A program made the position numbers and the translations under genes. Below the pieces are notes generated by a model. That model worked only from the letters and a program-made list of their open reading frames with translations. It had not been told where the DNA came from and did not search any database. A stretch of DNA of 64,000 nt, from contig LSRY02000027.1 in the NCBI GenBank assembly GCA_001643675.2, positions 624,501-688,500 of the forward strand, read 5' to 3'. How positions within the stretch are numbered: position 1 is the stretch's first letter; each line of letters begins with the position of its first letter. Below are positions 12,057 through 25,801 of the stretch, one piece after another. The stretch is from Monocercomonoides exilis (Eukaryota > Preaxostyla > Oxymonadida > Polymastigidae).

Positions 12057-12454
12057 CATATGAATAAAAGCAACAATAGCAACACGACTGAAATACATTG
12101 AATGAAGAGATTTTAACAAACAAATTTGTTAGTGGAGTTTTAAAAAAACAATATTTAAATCATTCCACCTTTTTATTTTTTTATTCATTTTAAATTTTCT
12201 TATGTCAAATTTGTGAACACAAACTTAAATCAAGTTTTTCACCAAAGAATCAAATTGAAAATAAGTTAATTTAGTATATTACCGTTGATTTCTTCATTAT
12301 TAATTGCTGAGATAATTTCCTCAAAATATAAATTATATTGAGAAAATTGATCAAGTTTTGATAATTAAACTTTTTTTGTTTCCTTTGTTGAAGTTGTGCA
12401 ACTTATCTTTTTAAAAAAGCATATAAATGTATGCAATTTTACTGATTTTTTTAG

Positions 12455-15400
12455 TCCAACAGATAAAAATTTGTTTTTTAAAAGGGCTCGTGATTCTTCA
12501 AAATCATCCTCTGCAAAAATTGCACCTGCTGCACCTCCTTCCAGAAAATTTAAAAGACCATCGACTACTTTTTTTCCTGCTGTTATCACGCTGGTTACAT
12601 CATCATTAGGAGCTGAACTCCTTGGGCTACCTTTGGCCTATGCTAAATCAGGCCTGATTATCAGCATTATCATGGGTGTTTATGTGCAATTGATGTCTTT
12701 GATTGGAATGTTCATGTACTGCTATTGTGCGGATGCAGTTGGAAATTACACACTTGGAGGAGTTTGCTAAAGCAAGGATTTATCTCAATTTTTTTTATTA
12801 TTCATTTATTTCTAATTTAGCTTGCAATTCGTTTTTATGGGGGTTTAGGACTGTTACTAATGGAATTGTCTGCATTCCTCGATACATTTGGGTCAATTTG
12901 GGCTTTTTCTATTTTGATAGCAGATTATATTCCTTCTTTTATGCGCTTTGCTGGATGTGATCCAAATGCATTTTATACACAGCCATGGTTTTCGATATTG
13001 GTTGTAGGATTTATCGTATTACAGCCATTGTCATGGGTTAAAGGGTTAGAGGAGCTATCATTCACTTCATTTTTAACAACAGTGGGAATGCTTTTTGTTG
13101 TAGTTGTCGTAATAATACACACCGTTAATCCACATCCCGAGCCAGGCGAAGAACCTCCTGACGTTGAGTTAATACACCCAAGCATTACTATTATTCAAAC
13201 ATTTTCGACAATGCTTTACTCTGCTGTATGCCATGAAAATATACCAATTATGATGGGAGAAGTGAAAGGAAGATCAAGAACACTGATGTACAAAGTATCT
13301 GTAACAGTTCAGTGCGTGATAATTGCTCTCTATGTAGCGACGGGAGTTTTTGGCTATCTGGGATTTGGAGACGATTTGCTGGAGACTGAAGGATCAGGGA
13401 ATATTCTGACACTATTTCCTGATAATGATATCTTGGCGCTTGTTGCTCGTGGAGTGATGCTGGTAGTGATTGTGTTCTGCTATCCACTTCAAATGCTGCC
13501 AGCGCGTCTTGCAATGAAAAATATTATCACGATGCTTTATCGTGCATACAAAGAAAGCCAGAGGAAGAAGAAGGAGAAGAAAAGGGAAAAGGAGATGATT
13601 GAAAAGCAAGCTTTGCGAAGACATCGTCAGCTGAAAGAAAAAGAATACGAGAAGAAAGCAATGAAAAGAGAGCTGGACCGTTCAATGGGCGTGAGCTCTG
13701 AGAGCGACAAAGAGATAGCAGAGGACACAGAGGCAGAGAATGAAAGTGCGATAGAAGGTGGGCACGAAGAAGAAGATGAAGTTGAGAAGGAGCTGATGGT
13801 GGAAGAAGACGAGCAGCTGAAGCGCAAGATCCAAAAGGACAGAGAAGAAGGCATCGACGACCGCCAGCCGATTTCGCACTTCCGGCTGGTGAAGACGACT
13901 GCTGATTTTTACGGGAACGACCTGGATCTACCGACTGACGAGGAAGACTCGCTCCACACGTCGCTTTTGGGCGATGCTCCCGGCACGACAAAGAGGAGGT
14001 CTGGAAGCCGCTCCAAGACCATTTCGTATGCGGGCGAGCTCCGCGGGGAGCTGAGAAATCACAGGCCGAGCTCTCCTTCGTTCTTTGATGCATTCGACAC
14101 CATGATGCTCCCGAAGCCAGCATACGATGTGTTCTGCACACACGAACAGGACAACATCACAAACGAGGAGTATGCGGTGGAAAGCGGATACGAGTTTGTT
14201 GGAGGCAAAGCACTTCCAGGATCTGTCTTCTTGTCCACAACACAAGAGCTTGCTGCGTCCTCTTCAGAACTGGAACAAGGGGAAGCAGAGAGCTTTGGTG
14301 CAAAAGGGAACATTGTGCCGATGGTAACACAGAATGCGCCTGAAGAGGAAACAGCCACTCAGTCAGCCAGCAGCACAGCTGTTTCAGCAGCACTTGGCGA
14401 GTCAGCATCGTCGTCGACTGATGCGCAATCATTGTCTGATCCTTCAATGCCGACAATCCATGTCTCTTCTATCGAGCCTACGATCGATACAACCGCCAAG
14501 CACATTCCGCTCCTGTCGTATTCATCGTCAGAGGATGGAGTTCTGAAGGCAGATGCAGCGAACGATATTGATGTGCAGCGCGATTCAAGCGACACTTCGT
14601 GGTCAATGCTGTCGATGACTGAAGAGGCTGAGAAGAAGAAGAGAGACATGTGGCGCAAGACGCTGCAGATCACTTCGGCTGTGGCAGCATTCAAGAGCGG
14701 TGCAAAGTCGAAGCAGGCACCAAGTTCACTTCATGAAGTCAATGCTTCTGTATCACCTGCACTTTCTACCAACACAATCACATCGTCTTCTACTTCTCCC
14801 TCTTTGGAAGATGCTGCTGATGATACAAGCAATGCGATGTCTGAAGTGCCTCTTCTTTCGTCTGATTCATCTCAAAGAGCATCTCCATCTGGATCTGATT
14901 CGAACGCAACAACTGCCGCTGCCTCCAGTTCTTCTTCTTCTTCTTCTTCTTCTTCTTCTTCTTCTTCTTCTTCTTCCTCCTCTTTATCTTCTCCATCTGA
15001 ACCATCAGAGCCTTCTTCAAATCAGACTCGCCAAAAATCCAACAAAATATGCTGCATGAAGAAGGACACTTTCATCAACTGCCTCATCGGCTCGTTCCTG
15101 TGCTATCTTGGAATGATACTGGCATATCTGCTGCCAGAAGTCAATCTTGTGTTCGATATTGTGGGCGCCACAGCCGGCACTGCCATCATCTGCCTCTTCC
15201 CTGCTGCGTTTATGCTGAAGCTGCTGAACAACCCGAGGAAGTACGTGACGCGGAAGAGATACTTCGATCCAGACGATCCGTATTGTGTTGCACGCAACCA
15301 GCGCCGTGTGAAAAAGCTGCTGACGAAGAACAACGGATGCACCTGTGCCCGCTGCATTTCTGTTTATTTCCTTATCTTCGGATTCATCATGGGCCTTGTG

Positions 15401-15469
15401 TCGCTGGCAATGGCAATCATCTTTGATACGCCTCTTGAGAAACTGCTGGACAGTGATTTTTTTGATTAA
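12455..15469 (+). CDS. AAAP/AVT-type amino-acid transporter with a ~500-residue low-complexity loop (first exon unresolved)
   Basis: The supported exons are 12455-12761 and 12821-15469, with a phase-0 59-nt intron (donor GTTTGC). The first exon is missing: the 12455 acceptor needs two upstream coding bases, and no in-frame ATG lies between the last upstream stop and the first helix. The protein opens with TTFFPAVITLVTSSLGAELL and LGLPLAYAKSGL, the usual first helix of the amino acid/auxin permease family (SLC38/AVT-like, proton- or sodium-coupled). About nine helices follow to near 13530. A charged and Ser-rich cytosolic segment of about 500 residues (13550-15040) then ends in poly-Ser at 14930-14985. 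After it come three further helices (15070-15210 and 15340-15430). A transporter role is well supported; its substrate is unknown. Confidence 0.8.
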
Positions 15470-17788
15470 GCATATTCATTCAGAATTGAGTGCGTGTTTC
15501 GATTTTATTGTTTTTTTTTCCTACAACTTTTTGAATTATTTACTTAATTTTTCTTTTTGTTCATTTTCATTTTCACACGTTATTTTGCATTTCCGTTGTT
15601 CTTTTTTGATTAACATTCAAAATGTGAGGTTCTTTATTCTGAAGTTACTCAATTATGTTCTTGCTGATAGTTCGATTTTTTGTTTAGAAAGCAAAGTTTT
15701 CGTGTTATTTTTGGAGATTTAGTTAACGTGTTACAGTTTATTTATTTCATTTTTATTTTAATTCTTAGACTTAAATTCTTTAATTCTTTAATTATTTCGT
15801 AATTATTTTTTGTTATCTTTATCTATGAAAATTTGTCAGCAACTTGCACATTATATATTTTCACTGTCTAATTATTTCTTTTTGCTTTCTCCACTGTACC
15901 ATCAAGTGCGTGATTTAATACCTTGTGCTCGTTAACTTATTTGCTTTCCTTGTTTGAAAAGAAATCCAAAGGGAAAAAAAAAGAGCAATTTTAATAATTT
16001 TGTTTGGTCTTTCTCAATGTTTTTGATACTTTCAAATTACAAGTCAATATTTACTCACTTGTTTGAAGATTGCATATAATGTATATTTAAGATATATTTG
16101 TATATGACTGAATTTTGAATGGCTTAAGGCTTTACAACTTTTGTGAATGCTGTGGACTTCTCTTTTGTGTAAACTCTTTTTTTGATGAGTTCAGTGTTAA
16201 TGTTTTCTCCCTCCCTCCCTCCCTCTCTTTCTTTTTCTCTATATCTTTCTCTCTCTCTTTCTTTCTCTCTCTCTTTCTCTCTATCTTTCTTTCTCTCTCT
16301 CTTCTTCAATTTCTCTTCTCAGTTTCTGAATAATTCTATAGTTTATGGCTTCATTTCGCATCTATGTTTTGAGTGAAACTATTCATTTCCTGTGGATTAA
16401 ATAAAATTTTGATATTTTTTTTTAAAAAAAAACGCACATTTAGCTATTTCAACCTTTTAAAAAAGGTGAGAGAGGAACAAAATTAGTTGCTTTATTTTGG
16501 GTTTTTTTGGAGATGGAAAATGAAATACTTGAAGTCTGCCAAACTGAAAATCGAAGTGAGATACAGCAAAGATGCCTATGCTTAAATAATTAAAAAAATG
16601 GATATTTTCACAGAAATAGAATTGAACTTCAATATTTGTGAAAACGCATTTATGAATGACTAAAATGAAAATCTCCAAATAAAATAGCATCTGTGATTGT
16701 AAATAAAGAAATTAAAAAGATGATTCATAATTAATTCTTTTTTCGCCAACTGAAAAAAGAAAAGCAAGAAATATGCAATACTCAATATAAAAACAGAGGG
16801 AAAGCGCGTTAAATTTTGCATTCAGAAAGATGAAGTACAACAATGCTAAATAAGACGCAAATAAAAATTTAATAAATAAGAAAATACAAAAACTTTAATA
16901 AAGCAACGCAGAATCATTTATTTGCTGATTGATCACAAATACTTTAGTCATTCAATGAGTTGGTCAAAAATGGATCCTTGAGGCAAATAGCCACACAAAA
17001 GACAGAATAAAGCCGGTATACACAAACGTTCGAAAGAAAATGCAACAACAAAAAGAGAAGTTGTTAGAAACAGAAAAAAATAGAATATAGTTTGTTGTTG
17101 GTTAGAAACAAAGGGAAATGTGTTTTTGTAAGAAAGATAAGTATTGTGCGAAAGAATTACTTATTCAAAAAAAAGAGCTTATAACAATCACATAGATAAG
17201 CCAATACAAACGAATGAATTAGCCGCAACGCTCCAGTTAATAAATAAGTGAAGAAAAATATAACACATAAGAATAGAGCAATGAGCGTATAGAAAGATTT
17301 TTAATGCAAGAGCTTCAACCTCTGCCAAAAGCCATTTTTTTTGAAAGAATGATTCAGAAGTAACTTTAAAAAAGCACACGAAACAAAAACTGAATAAACA
17401 ATTAATTCAAAACCACTCACAAATACTTATTCGTCAATCACAGTTTCTAATTAAAACAACTTAAAAACGATATCTCAAATTATTAAACAGAAAAATAGCC
17501 ATATACAAAAGAGAAACAAGACGCTCAAAGATATATAGAAAATCATTATTTCAGATGATATACAGAAAACAAATAAATAAGAAACAGAGAGATACAAATA
17601 AAAACTCAAAGAATTTCATTGGATATACATCCAAGGAAACATTCTTTGCAAAATTTGATGAGAGAATTGTTAGTCGAAAGTATTTATAGAGTTCATTTTG
17701 TCAAATGTATTTAAATAAAAATAAGACAACTTCAAAACTACTATAAAAGAATATATTGGAAATACAAGTAAGATATATATACAAACAG
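15470..17788. other. Convergent intergenic region, AT-rich, with CT microsatellite
   Basis: This region separates the 3' ends of the transporter and the poly-Ser gene. It contains a CT-rich microsatellite at about 16208-16315 and runs of A/T. No exon, RNA gene or related repeat was recognised. Confidence 0.6.
16208..16315. repeat. CT-rich microsatellite
   Basis: A short (CCCT)n start is followed by imperfect (TTTC)n and (CT)n runs over about 108 bp. It is non-coding: the short open frames across it are repetitive and lack any other support. Confidence 0.85.
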
Positions 17789-20700
17789 TTAATTAAAATT
17801 TTCTCCACTTTCATTTGAAGCTTTTGCTTGTTCTTTTGTATCATCTGCTGAAGATAAAAATGTTTCCGTTTGATCTGCAGATGGCTGATGCGATGACTCT
17901 TCAACAGAAGCTGAAGGTTTCAATTCTGAAGAAGACTCAATCACATCTGTTTGCTCAGTTGGCAAGCTCTTGCTGGGTGTTTGTGGATTTGTTTGATCTG
18001 ATTCAGGAAAAGATAAAGAGGCAGTTGGAGCAGTTGCATTTGGTGTTGTAGTATTCTTGCCCAAAGCATCGGATGCTGGAAGAGCATCAGATGTTTGAAC
18101 AAAAGGAAAGTTATTCAGAGAAGACACCTGCGATTCATCTGACTTGATTGCCAGAATGGATGAAGAAGAAGACAGAACAGAAGACGAAGACGCTGGAGAG
18201 CTCGGTGCAAACAAGCTCTCAGCGCTGTCTGTGGCTGCTGTTGAAGAGCCAGCCTTAGAGGTGTTCAGAGGCATGGACTGTGCCATGTATTCATTCACCG
18301 GCTGTTTCTGCGCAGAGTCAGACAAAGAACCATTGAACAGCAGGCGCTGTGGATGCTCGCCAATCGATGGATGATTTGATTGAGAAGCAGTTGAGTCAAA
18401 AGAACGAGGCGAGTCATCTGAATCCTCAGAGGTCTTGGAGGTGTAGCTTGAAGACAGCGAGCCAAAGGAAAAAGGAGGAGAAGGAGAAGGAGAAGCGCTG
18501 GAAGCATTTGAATCTGGTTGCGCGTTGATGTGGCTTGTTTCTCTTTTGGACTGCGAAGACAGCAGCAGCCGCATGTGGTTTGTGGGGACCCTTGGGTGTG
18601 CTGACTTCAGCTCAGCTGTACGTTCAATGTCTGACTGGGAAAAGGACGGATACGACGTTGCTGGCATTGAGACAGCCGAGGTTGAGCGGTTGTGCTGCTG
18701 ATCGCTCTGCTCAAAGGGAGATGAGTCTGAACCTGCGATGGTTGTGTCCATGCTGATCATCGGTTCGTAATGCGGACCTGGGGAAAGGGTGTTGTCGTCC
18801 CAGTCATATTGTCCGAAGGAGAAAGGAGAAAGGTGCATTTTGTGTGACATTGACAGCGTTTCAAGTGAATTTGATGGGTCCAATGGAGGAAACGTTGCTG
18901 AAGAATCTTGTGGAATGCTTTGCTTCTGCAAATCAGAAATTGCTTGAGCTTCTGATAATAAGATTGGCGATGATGGGAATAACGAAGAAGAAGAGGAAAA
19001 AGAAAAACTCGAAGAATTTGAAGAAGATGGAGGCAAATTAAGCATCGAGAAGTTCATAGCAGATGAGGTAGATGATGAATAAGGCACTGTTCGAGGTCTG
19101 GGAAGTGTTTTCAAATAGTCAAAATTCAAAGAATCATCCGAAATGCTCGTTTTCTCTGTTTTTGTGTTTTCCATCGCGGCAGCAGCAGAATTAGAATCAG
19201 AAATGATTGGTTGCTTTTGCCGAGATTCCGATTCAAATCTTCTTTCATCCAACAATCCTTCATTTGATCGTTGCTGCAACTGAAACTGCTGCAGCTGTTG
19301 TTGTTGAAGTTGCATTCCAATTCTTCCCTCTCCTGATTCAATCATCTGCCCTTGCTGCTCATTCCTTTTATTCTCCTCCTCATTCCTGTTTCCAATCAAC
19401 ACTCCATCGACAGTTCCAACCACCACCACTGCACCTTCACCTTCATCTCCTTTATTCTCCACTAGTCTGATCTGTTGTTGTTGTTGTTGCTGCTGCAGAG
19501 ACACATTCGCCGAGTCATCCATACTTGTTGGTGGCAGAATCACTCCCATCATCTCCAGCTGCGGTGTTGACATCTCCTCCATCGACTGCGTTCGCTTCAG
19601 TTTCATCTTGCTGTCTCGCGTGCGCTGCGAGGATTGTGTGGTTGATCCATCTGACTGCTGCTGTTGCTGTTGCTGCTGCTGAATTGAAGTAGAGCGGGAA
19701 TCGCCAGAAGATACTGCATTGGACGGGGCAGAGGAGTGCGTGCCAATGGAAAACGGAGTCAATGAATGCGATATTGTTTGGGAGCGCCCATTGGAAGGCG
19801 ATTGAGACAGCGAAAGCGATTGGGTGCGGCGGCCAGACTGCGAAAGGGCAGAAAGCTGTGAACCTGCAGGGGAGAAAGACCTGAACGATTGCGTGAGCGA
19901 AAGCGACTGCTGGTTGGACATCGCGCCAGACGCTGAGCCCAACGAGGATTTTGTGGCTGAATTGAGCGAGTGCTGAGCAGAGGAGAAGTGTGAGTGAGTG
20001 CGCATCAGTGTGCCAGAGAAGGAAAGCGATTGTGCATCAGACATCACATAGGAGCTTTCGGTTCCACGCTGCTGGCTCATTGAAGGCGAGCTGTCTGACT
20101 TGGTGGAAGGACGTCGCGACAGCATATCATCTCCATCTTCACTCCTGCCTCCACGCACCAGTGAATAAGGTGTTGTCTCTGTTGCATTGCTCCTCTTCCC
20201 TTCTTCTTTCGTGCTCGACTCCTGGCTTTCCTGGCTGTTGCTGCTTGCATCTGCAAAACTCTGCTTGTCCATCCGCTCTGTCATTTTGCTTTGTGCTGAA
20301 ACAGAACTTCTCTTCCTCTCATTCTCCAGCATGTGCATCGACTGCATGTTCTCTGCTGTGTGGTAGGATGCACTCCCTTTCAGCGAGTGCGAGCGAATTG
20401 GGCGAGGAGACAGCGTCAGCGACTCAGCAGATGACAAATGAGTGTCCATTGAATTCCCAGCAATCGAGGGAGACGTCTGATGCAAGGCGTTCTGCAGATA
20501 AGGTGAGATCATCGGCTTGTCAGACTTTGGCGAGCGGTCAGTCACTTTCTGCCGCAGCGGCACATTCACCAGAGACAGATTCGTTGCGAGTGATGACTGA
20601 GACAAGGTGGATGTGGCTGATTGAGTGCGATCGATGAAGAGGCCTTTGTCGAAATAGCCTGGGGACATCACAGACGCATCAGAATGCTCCTGCTGAGAAG

Positions 20701-23700
20701 AGTGGGCAGAGATTGGAGAAGCAGTTGATGCAGAGGCACGGGATTTGGTGTCGAGGTTGGCGCCTTTGGGAACAAATGAGGGAGCCAATGGCGACAGAAC
20801 ACGGTGAGTGAGAGAGGAGAAGGAAGAGGCTACAGACATGTTGGATGCACGCGACGCTGGTGAGTTTGTGAACGGCCCCAGCGAAAAAGCAGATGCGACT
20901 GAGAAAGAAGCTGATCCGCGGTAGAGCGAAGCTGAGGTAGTTCCAATAGTCCCAGTGGTTGCAGAGGTCCCGCTGTTGCTTTCAGACTCGGTGGAGAAGC
21001 GGGAAGACGCCTCGTTTCTGGAGGAGAGTGTGGTTGTGGAGGAAGTGTCTGAGAGAGAAGAGTCGCTGCCGGGTGAGATGCGATGAGAAGAGACGTCTTT
21101 GGCTTCAGTGAGATGATCAGGCAGACGCTGCAGATGAACCTGCGAGGAGGAGAGCATCATCGACGGTGACTGGACAAACTGCTGAGGAGGATGGGTCATT
21201 GAGAAGATGGAAAAAGAAGAGGAAGAAGAGGAAGAAGAAGAAGAGGAGGAGGTGTTATGAGTAACAGTGGACATATCAGTTGGGATTAGAGAAACAGACG
21301 ATTGAGATGAAGCATTTGAACGAATGACAGAAGAAGTCGATGTTGGAGACGTTATAGGTGAGGAATGCGAAGACACCAGCGAGTGAGAAAAAGACGTGAC
21401 TGACTTTGAAGATGCAGATGGTGTTAATGTTGTTCCTTTTGTCTGCGTGGATGAGTTACGTCCGCTGTTGTTGTCGGTCGTGGGTGTTGTTGTGTGTGTC
21501 AGGATTGGCTCAGGCAGCTGCGAAAGTGGAGCAGAGAGGAGCCTCTGCTCGTATTCTTTGCCTTTCTCGTCCTCTTCCACCTGCTGCAGCCCTTCAGTCA
21601 AGTAGATGGAAGGATGGCTGGCTGAATACGACGGACTGGTCATCTGTTTGTGCTTGCTGGTATGTGTTGGCCTCAGCTGCTGCATCGACTGAGATATGCC
21701 CAGCGGTATTTCAGTCAGCTTCTCAAAGGAAGAGCTGCCATCTGACAGGCGCTGGAAGGCAGTTGCGCGGCTGATGACTTGTTTCGATGGCTTGCTGTGT
21801 CTGTCCATTGCACGATGCACATGATAGCGCATGTGGCGGTGAGTGCTGCTGTTGCTTTGGCTGAGACTCTGGCTGATGCTCTGGCTAATGCTCTGAGTTA
21901 TGCTTTGACTGAGACTTTGACTGAGACTTTGGCTTATGCTCTGACTGTCGCTGTGATCTTGATGCTCATGCTGACGTTGATGTTGATGTTTGTGTTCATG
22001 TTGATGTTGACGTTGGGATTCTTGTTCATTTCCACGTTGTTGGCTGTTATGATGATGCTTGTGATGCTTATGGTGCTTATGATGCTTATGGTGTTTGTGA
22101 TGACGATGCTTGTGTGAATGTGAATGTGAATGAGTGTGAGTACTGCTGAGATCTAACTGACTTGTGTGGCTAATGTCATTGCTATGTTCACTATGACTTG
22201 TGTGTTGATTGTTCTGTTCGGTCTGTTTGTGTTTATGCTGATGATGCTTCTGATGGTGTTTCTGATGATGCTGATGATTTGTGTGATTATGAGCTATTCC
22301 ATCATTAAATGCGCCAACTTGCAGTGTCTTTGCAGAAGAGAGTGTTGTTGGAGAAGGCCATGTTGTTGGAGTTGTTGTGGTGGTGGCTGTTGACTCGCCA
22401 GAGCCAGGGACGATGAAGAGAGATTCATTCATTGACTCAATGCTGTTGCTCTTGAAGTGGGTGGAGGAGTTGGGAGAGGCTGAAGAATGCAGAGAGGCAG
22501 AGAGAGAAGAGGAAGAAGAAGAGGAAGAAGAGGAAGAGGAAGAGGAAGAAGATGAAGAGGAGGAGGAGGAGGAGGAGCTAGAAGAAGATGCAGCAGCAGA
22601 AGAAGAAGCAGAGGCAGAAACAGAAGATGAAGTGGAATGCTTCGAACCAGCTGCAGTTGATACAGAAACAGAAGAAGATGTCGAAGAAGAGGAAGAAGAA
22701 GAAGATGATGATGAAGAGGAGGAAGAAGAAGATGAGGATGTTGAAGCAGTTGCAGAAGATTGAAGAGAAAGAACAGAAGCTGTTTCACCTTGTTTCTTTT
22801 CTGATTCTTCAGTGTGCTCATGAATTCTTGTTTGTAGCGATTCATTTCCTTCTTTTCCTTCTTCAATTTCTTCTTCTTCTTTTCCTTCTTCTCTTTCTCT
22901 CATTTTCCCTTCTGTTTCTGTATTCAAAGGTGTATTTTGTGCTCCAACAGAAGAAATATCAGAAGAAGCAGCAGCAGCAATTGCATTGCTACGTGGTGAT
23001 AATAACAGAGAATTTTGATTGGAATCAGAAGAAGAGGATGAGGAGAAAGAAGAAGAAGCTGAAGAGGAGGAACCCGAAGAAGAAGAAATAGAAGATAAAG
23101 CAACAGCATTCGGAGAAGTGATTTCCGAAATGTTTAGATTAGCAGTTGCGTGCTGCAATGGAGAAGAAGAAGGAGAAGAAGAAGGAGAAGAAGAAGGAGA
23201 AGAAGAAGCAAAAGGAGAAGGAGAAGGAGAGAAAGAGAAAGTGTTGTCAGATGAAAGAACACGTTCAGGCAACGCCAGCTGAGAAGAAGAAGAAGAAGAA
23301 GACAAAGAAGAAGAGGGGAAAGGTGAATTAGCATTCGTTTCTTGAAGATTGCTTAAAGATGACCGAGAAGCCTGAAAAGAAGGTTGATTGGCAGATAACA
23401 AGAATCTTGTGTTAGTAGTGAAAGGAGAAGAAGAAGAAGGCGAAATTATTTGATTCGAGGCCAAAAGAGAAGAATTGCCTGGTTTTTCAATCGGAGGCAG
23501 AACAGTTCCATTGGGCAGGCGAATAAGACCATTTCCTGTTGTAGATGATGTTGTTGTTGTTGATTTCACAGCTGAAGGAGAAGAAGAAGGAGAAGAAGGA
23601 GAAGAAGATAATGATGATGAAGCAGGAATAGAAGACAATGAAGAAGAATTAGCAGAATTAGAAGCAGAAGCAGAAGAAATAGAAGGTATAGCAGCCCCTC

Positions 23701-25766
23701 TTGCAGACAGAGCCATTTGGAGTGCAGTCTGCCTTGATTGCAGTTCAGCAGAGGAGATTTGGTGTATGCTGTCGTGTATGCTCAGTGCAGGTGTCTGTGG
23801 CTGGGCAGAGATTGGGATGGGGCGATAGGGAGAGAGAGAAGAGGAGGAAGAAGAAGAGGAAGAAGGGAAGGAAGAAATTGAGAAAGAAGAAGAGGAAGGG
23901 ATATCTTTGGCATAGAGTTGAGATGAGGAAGAGGAAGAGGAAGAGGAAGAAGAAGAAGAAGAAGAAGAAGATGATGATGATGACGGAGTAGATGAAGGAA
24001 TCGCAGAGAAAAAGAAAGAAGTAGAAGGAGAAAGTGAAGGAGAAGGAGAAGGAGAAAAAGACAATGAAGAATAAGGAATCAGATTATGCATTTGTTGCTG
24101 AAGCTGCTGCTGCTGAAGCTGCTGCTGCTGCAAATTAAATCCTTGAGAAGATTTCATAGAAGCATCTGCGAATAAACTGGATATTTCATCTTCTTTCTGT
24201 CTCTTTTGAGGGAAAGGCTCCTGAAACATAGACACATTTGATGAAGAGATAGCAGATTCTGTTGAATCATCTGGAAGAGAGGGCTGATTAACAGCATTTG
24301 AAGTAGAAGAAGAAGGAGAGGAAGAGGAAGAAGATGATGAAAATGTAGAAGAAGGAGAAAGAGAAGGAATTTTTGTTGGCACAGGAGAAATTGTAGATAA
24401 CGCATCTAATGAATCTGAAGAAGAAGAGGAGGAGGAAGAGGAAGAAGAGGAAGAAGAGGAAGAAGAAGAGGAAGAAAAAGAGGAAGAAGAAGAGGAAGAG
24501 GAGGAGGAGGAGGAAGAAGGCTGTGAAAAGGAAGCAAGAGAAACGAAAGGAGGAGAGAAAGAAGGAGAAGGAGCAGCAGAAATAGAAGACATGGAAGTAT
24601 ACAGAGATTTGCTGAATGGAGGAGGCAGAGGAGATTGCGAGGGAAGGAAGGAGTCACTAAGCATAGGAACAGAAGAAGAAGAAGAGGAAGAAGAAGAAGG
24701 AGAAGGAGAAGGAGAAAAAGATGAATTCTGATTAGGACTATTATCTGATGGCATAACTGATGATGAAGATGTAGAAGATGAAGAAGAAGATGATGAAGAA
24801 GAAGATGATGATGATGTTATTGTTGTGAAAGGAACAGGAGAAACATAAGAGAAAGAAGAAGCAGAGGGAGAAGGGTAAGTCAAAGAGAAGCTGCCATGAG
24901 AAGAAGAAGAAGGAGAGCCAATGGAAGAGCCAGGAAGAGGGTTTAGCTGATTGGAAGGAAAAGAAGATGAGGAGGAGGAGGAAGAAGAAGAAGAAGAAGA
25001 AGAAGAAGAAGAAGAAGAAGAAGAAGAGGGGGAGGAAGAGGGAGAGGAGAAAGAAAGAGAGGGAAAAGAAGAAGAAGAAGAAGAAGAAGAAGAAGAAGAA
25101 GAAGAAGAAGAAGATGATGATGATGATGATGTATCAGGGAGTGTATTTAGAGGTTTTGTTGCGTTTTGTCCAGCATTTGAAGAAGAAGAAGAAGAAGAAG
25201 TCAAAGAAAAATCCGAAGACTTAACAGAAGAAGAAGAAGAAGAGGAGGGGGAAGAAGAAGAATTGTCAGTGAAAGCAGCAGCAGAAGGAGGAGGAAGCGG
25301 AGGAAGCTGAGAAAGTGTTGCATGAGCAAAATGTTGCTGTGACAGTTGTTGAGGCAGTTGTTGTTGTTGCTGCTGTAAATGGAGTGAATTATGAAACATG
25401 TGTGAATTAAGCGAGTTATGTGAATTAAGTGAATGGAGTGATTGTGGTGAGTATTGTTGAGGATATTGTGGAGCATATTGTGAGTGTTGCGTGTGAGGAC
25501 TTGAATGTGGAGTAGAATGTGGAGTTGTATGAGGAGTTGAGAGAGGAGAAGAATGAGGGTGGAGATGAAGAAGGGGAGGAGGTGGGGGAGGGAGAGAAGA
25601 GATGGTGGAGAGAGGGAAAGAAGAGGAAGAGGAAGAGGAGGAGGAAGAGGAAGAGGAAGAGGAAGAGGAAGAGGAAGAGGAAGAGGAAGAGGAAGAGGAA
25701 GAGGAAGAGGAAGAGGAAGAGGAAGAGGAAGAGGAAGAGGAAGAGGAAGAGGAAGAGGAAGAGGAA

Positions 25767-25801
<35 letters not shown>

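Larger units (their letters stand above)
9743..12454. other. AT-rich intergenic region rich in degenerate repeats
   Basis: These 2.7 kb lie between the 1046-residue gene and the first supported exon of the transporter. They contain an inverted-repeat-bounded element (10147-10632) and two oppositely oriented copies of a dispersed repeat, annotated separately. The remainder is A/T-rich with no supported exon. A short first exon of the transporter gene must lie somewhere in its right-hand part. ATG at 12202 followed by GT at 12213 is one frame-compatible possibility, but its donor (GTGAAC) is unlike the others here. Confidence 0.6.

Noticed and set aside
16115-16376. Short Ser/Phe/Leu-rich plus-strand frames over the CT microsatellite
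   Set aside because: They are composed of the simple repeat only, with no flanking exon or recognisable feature.
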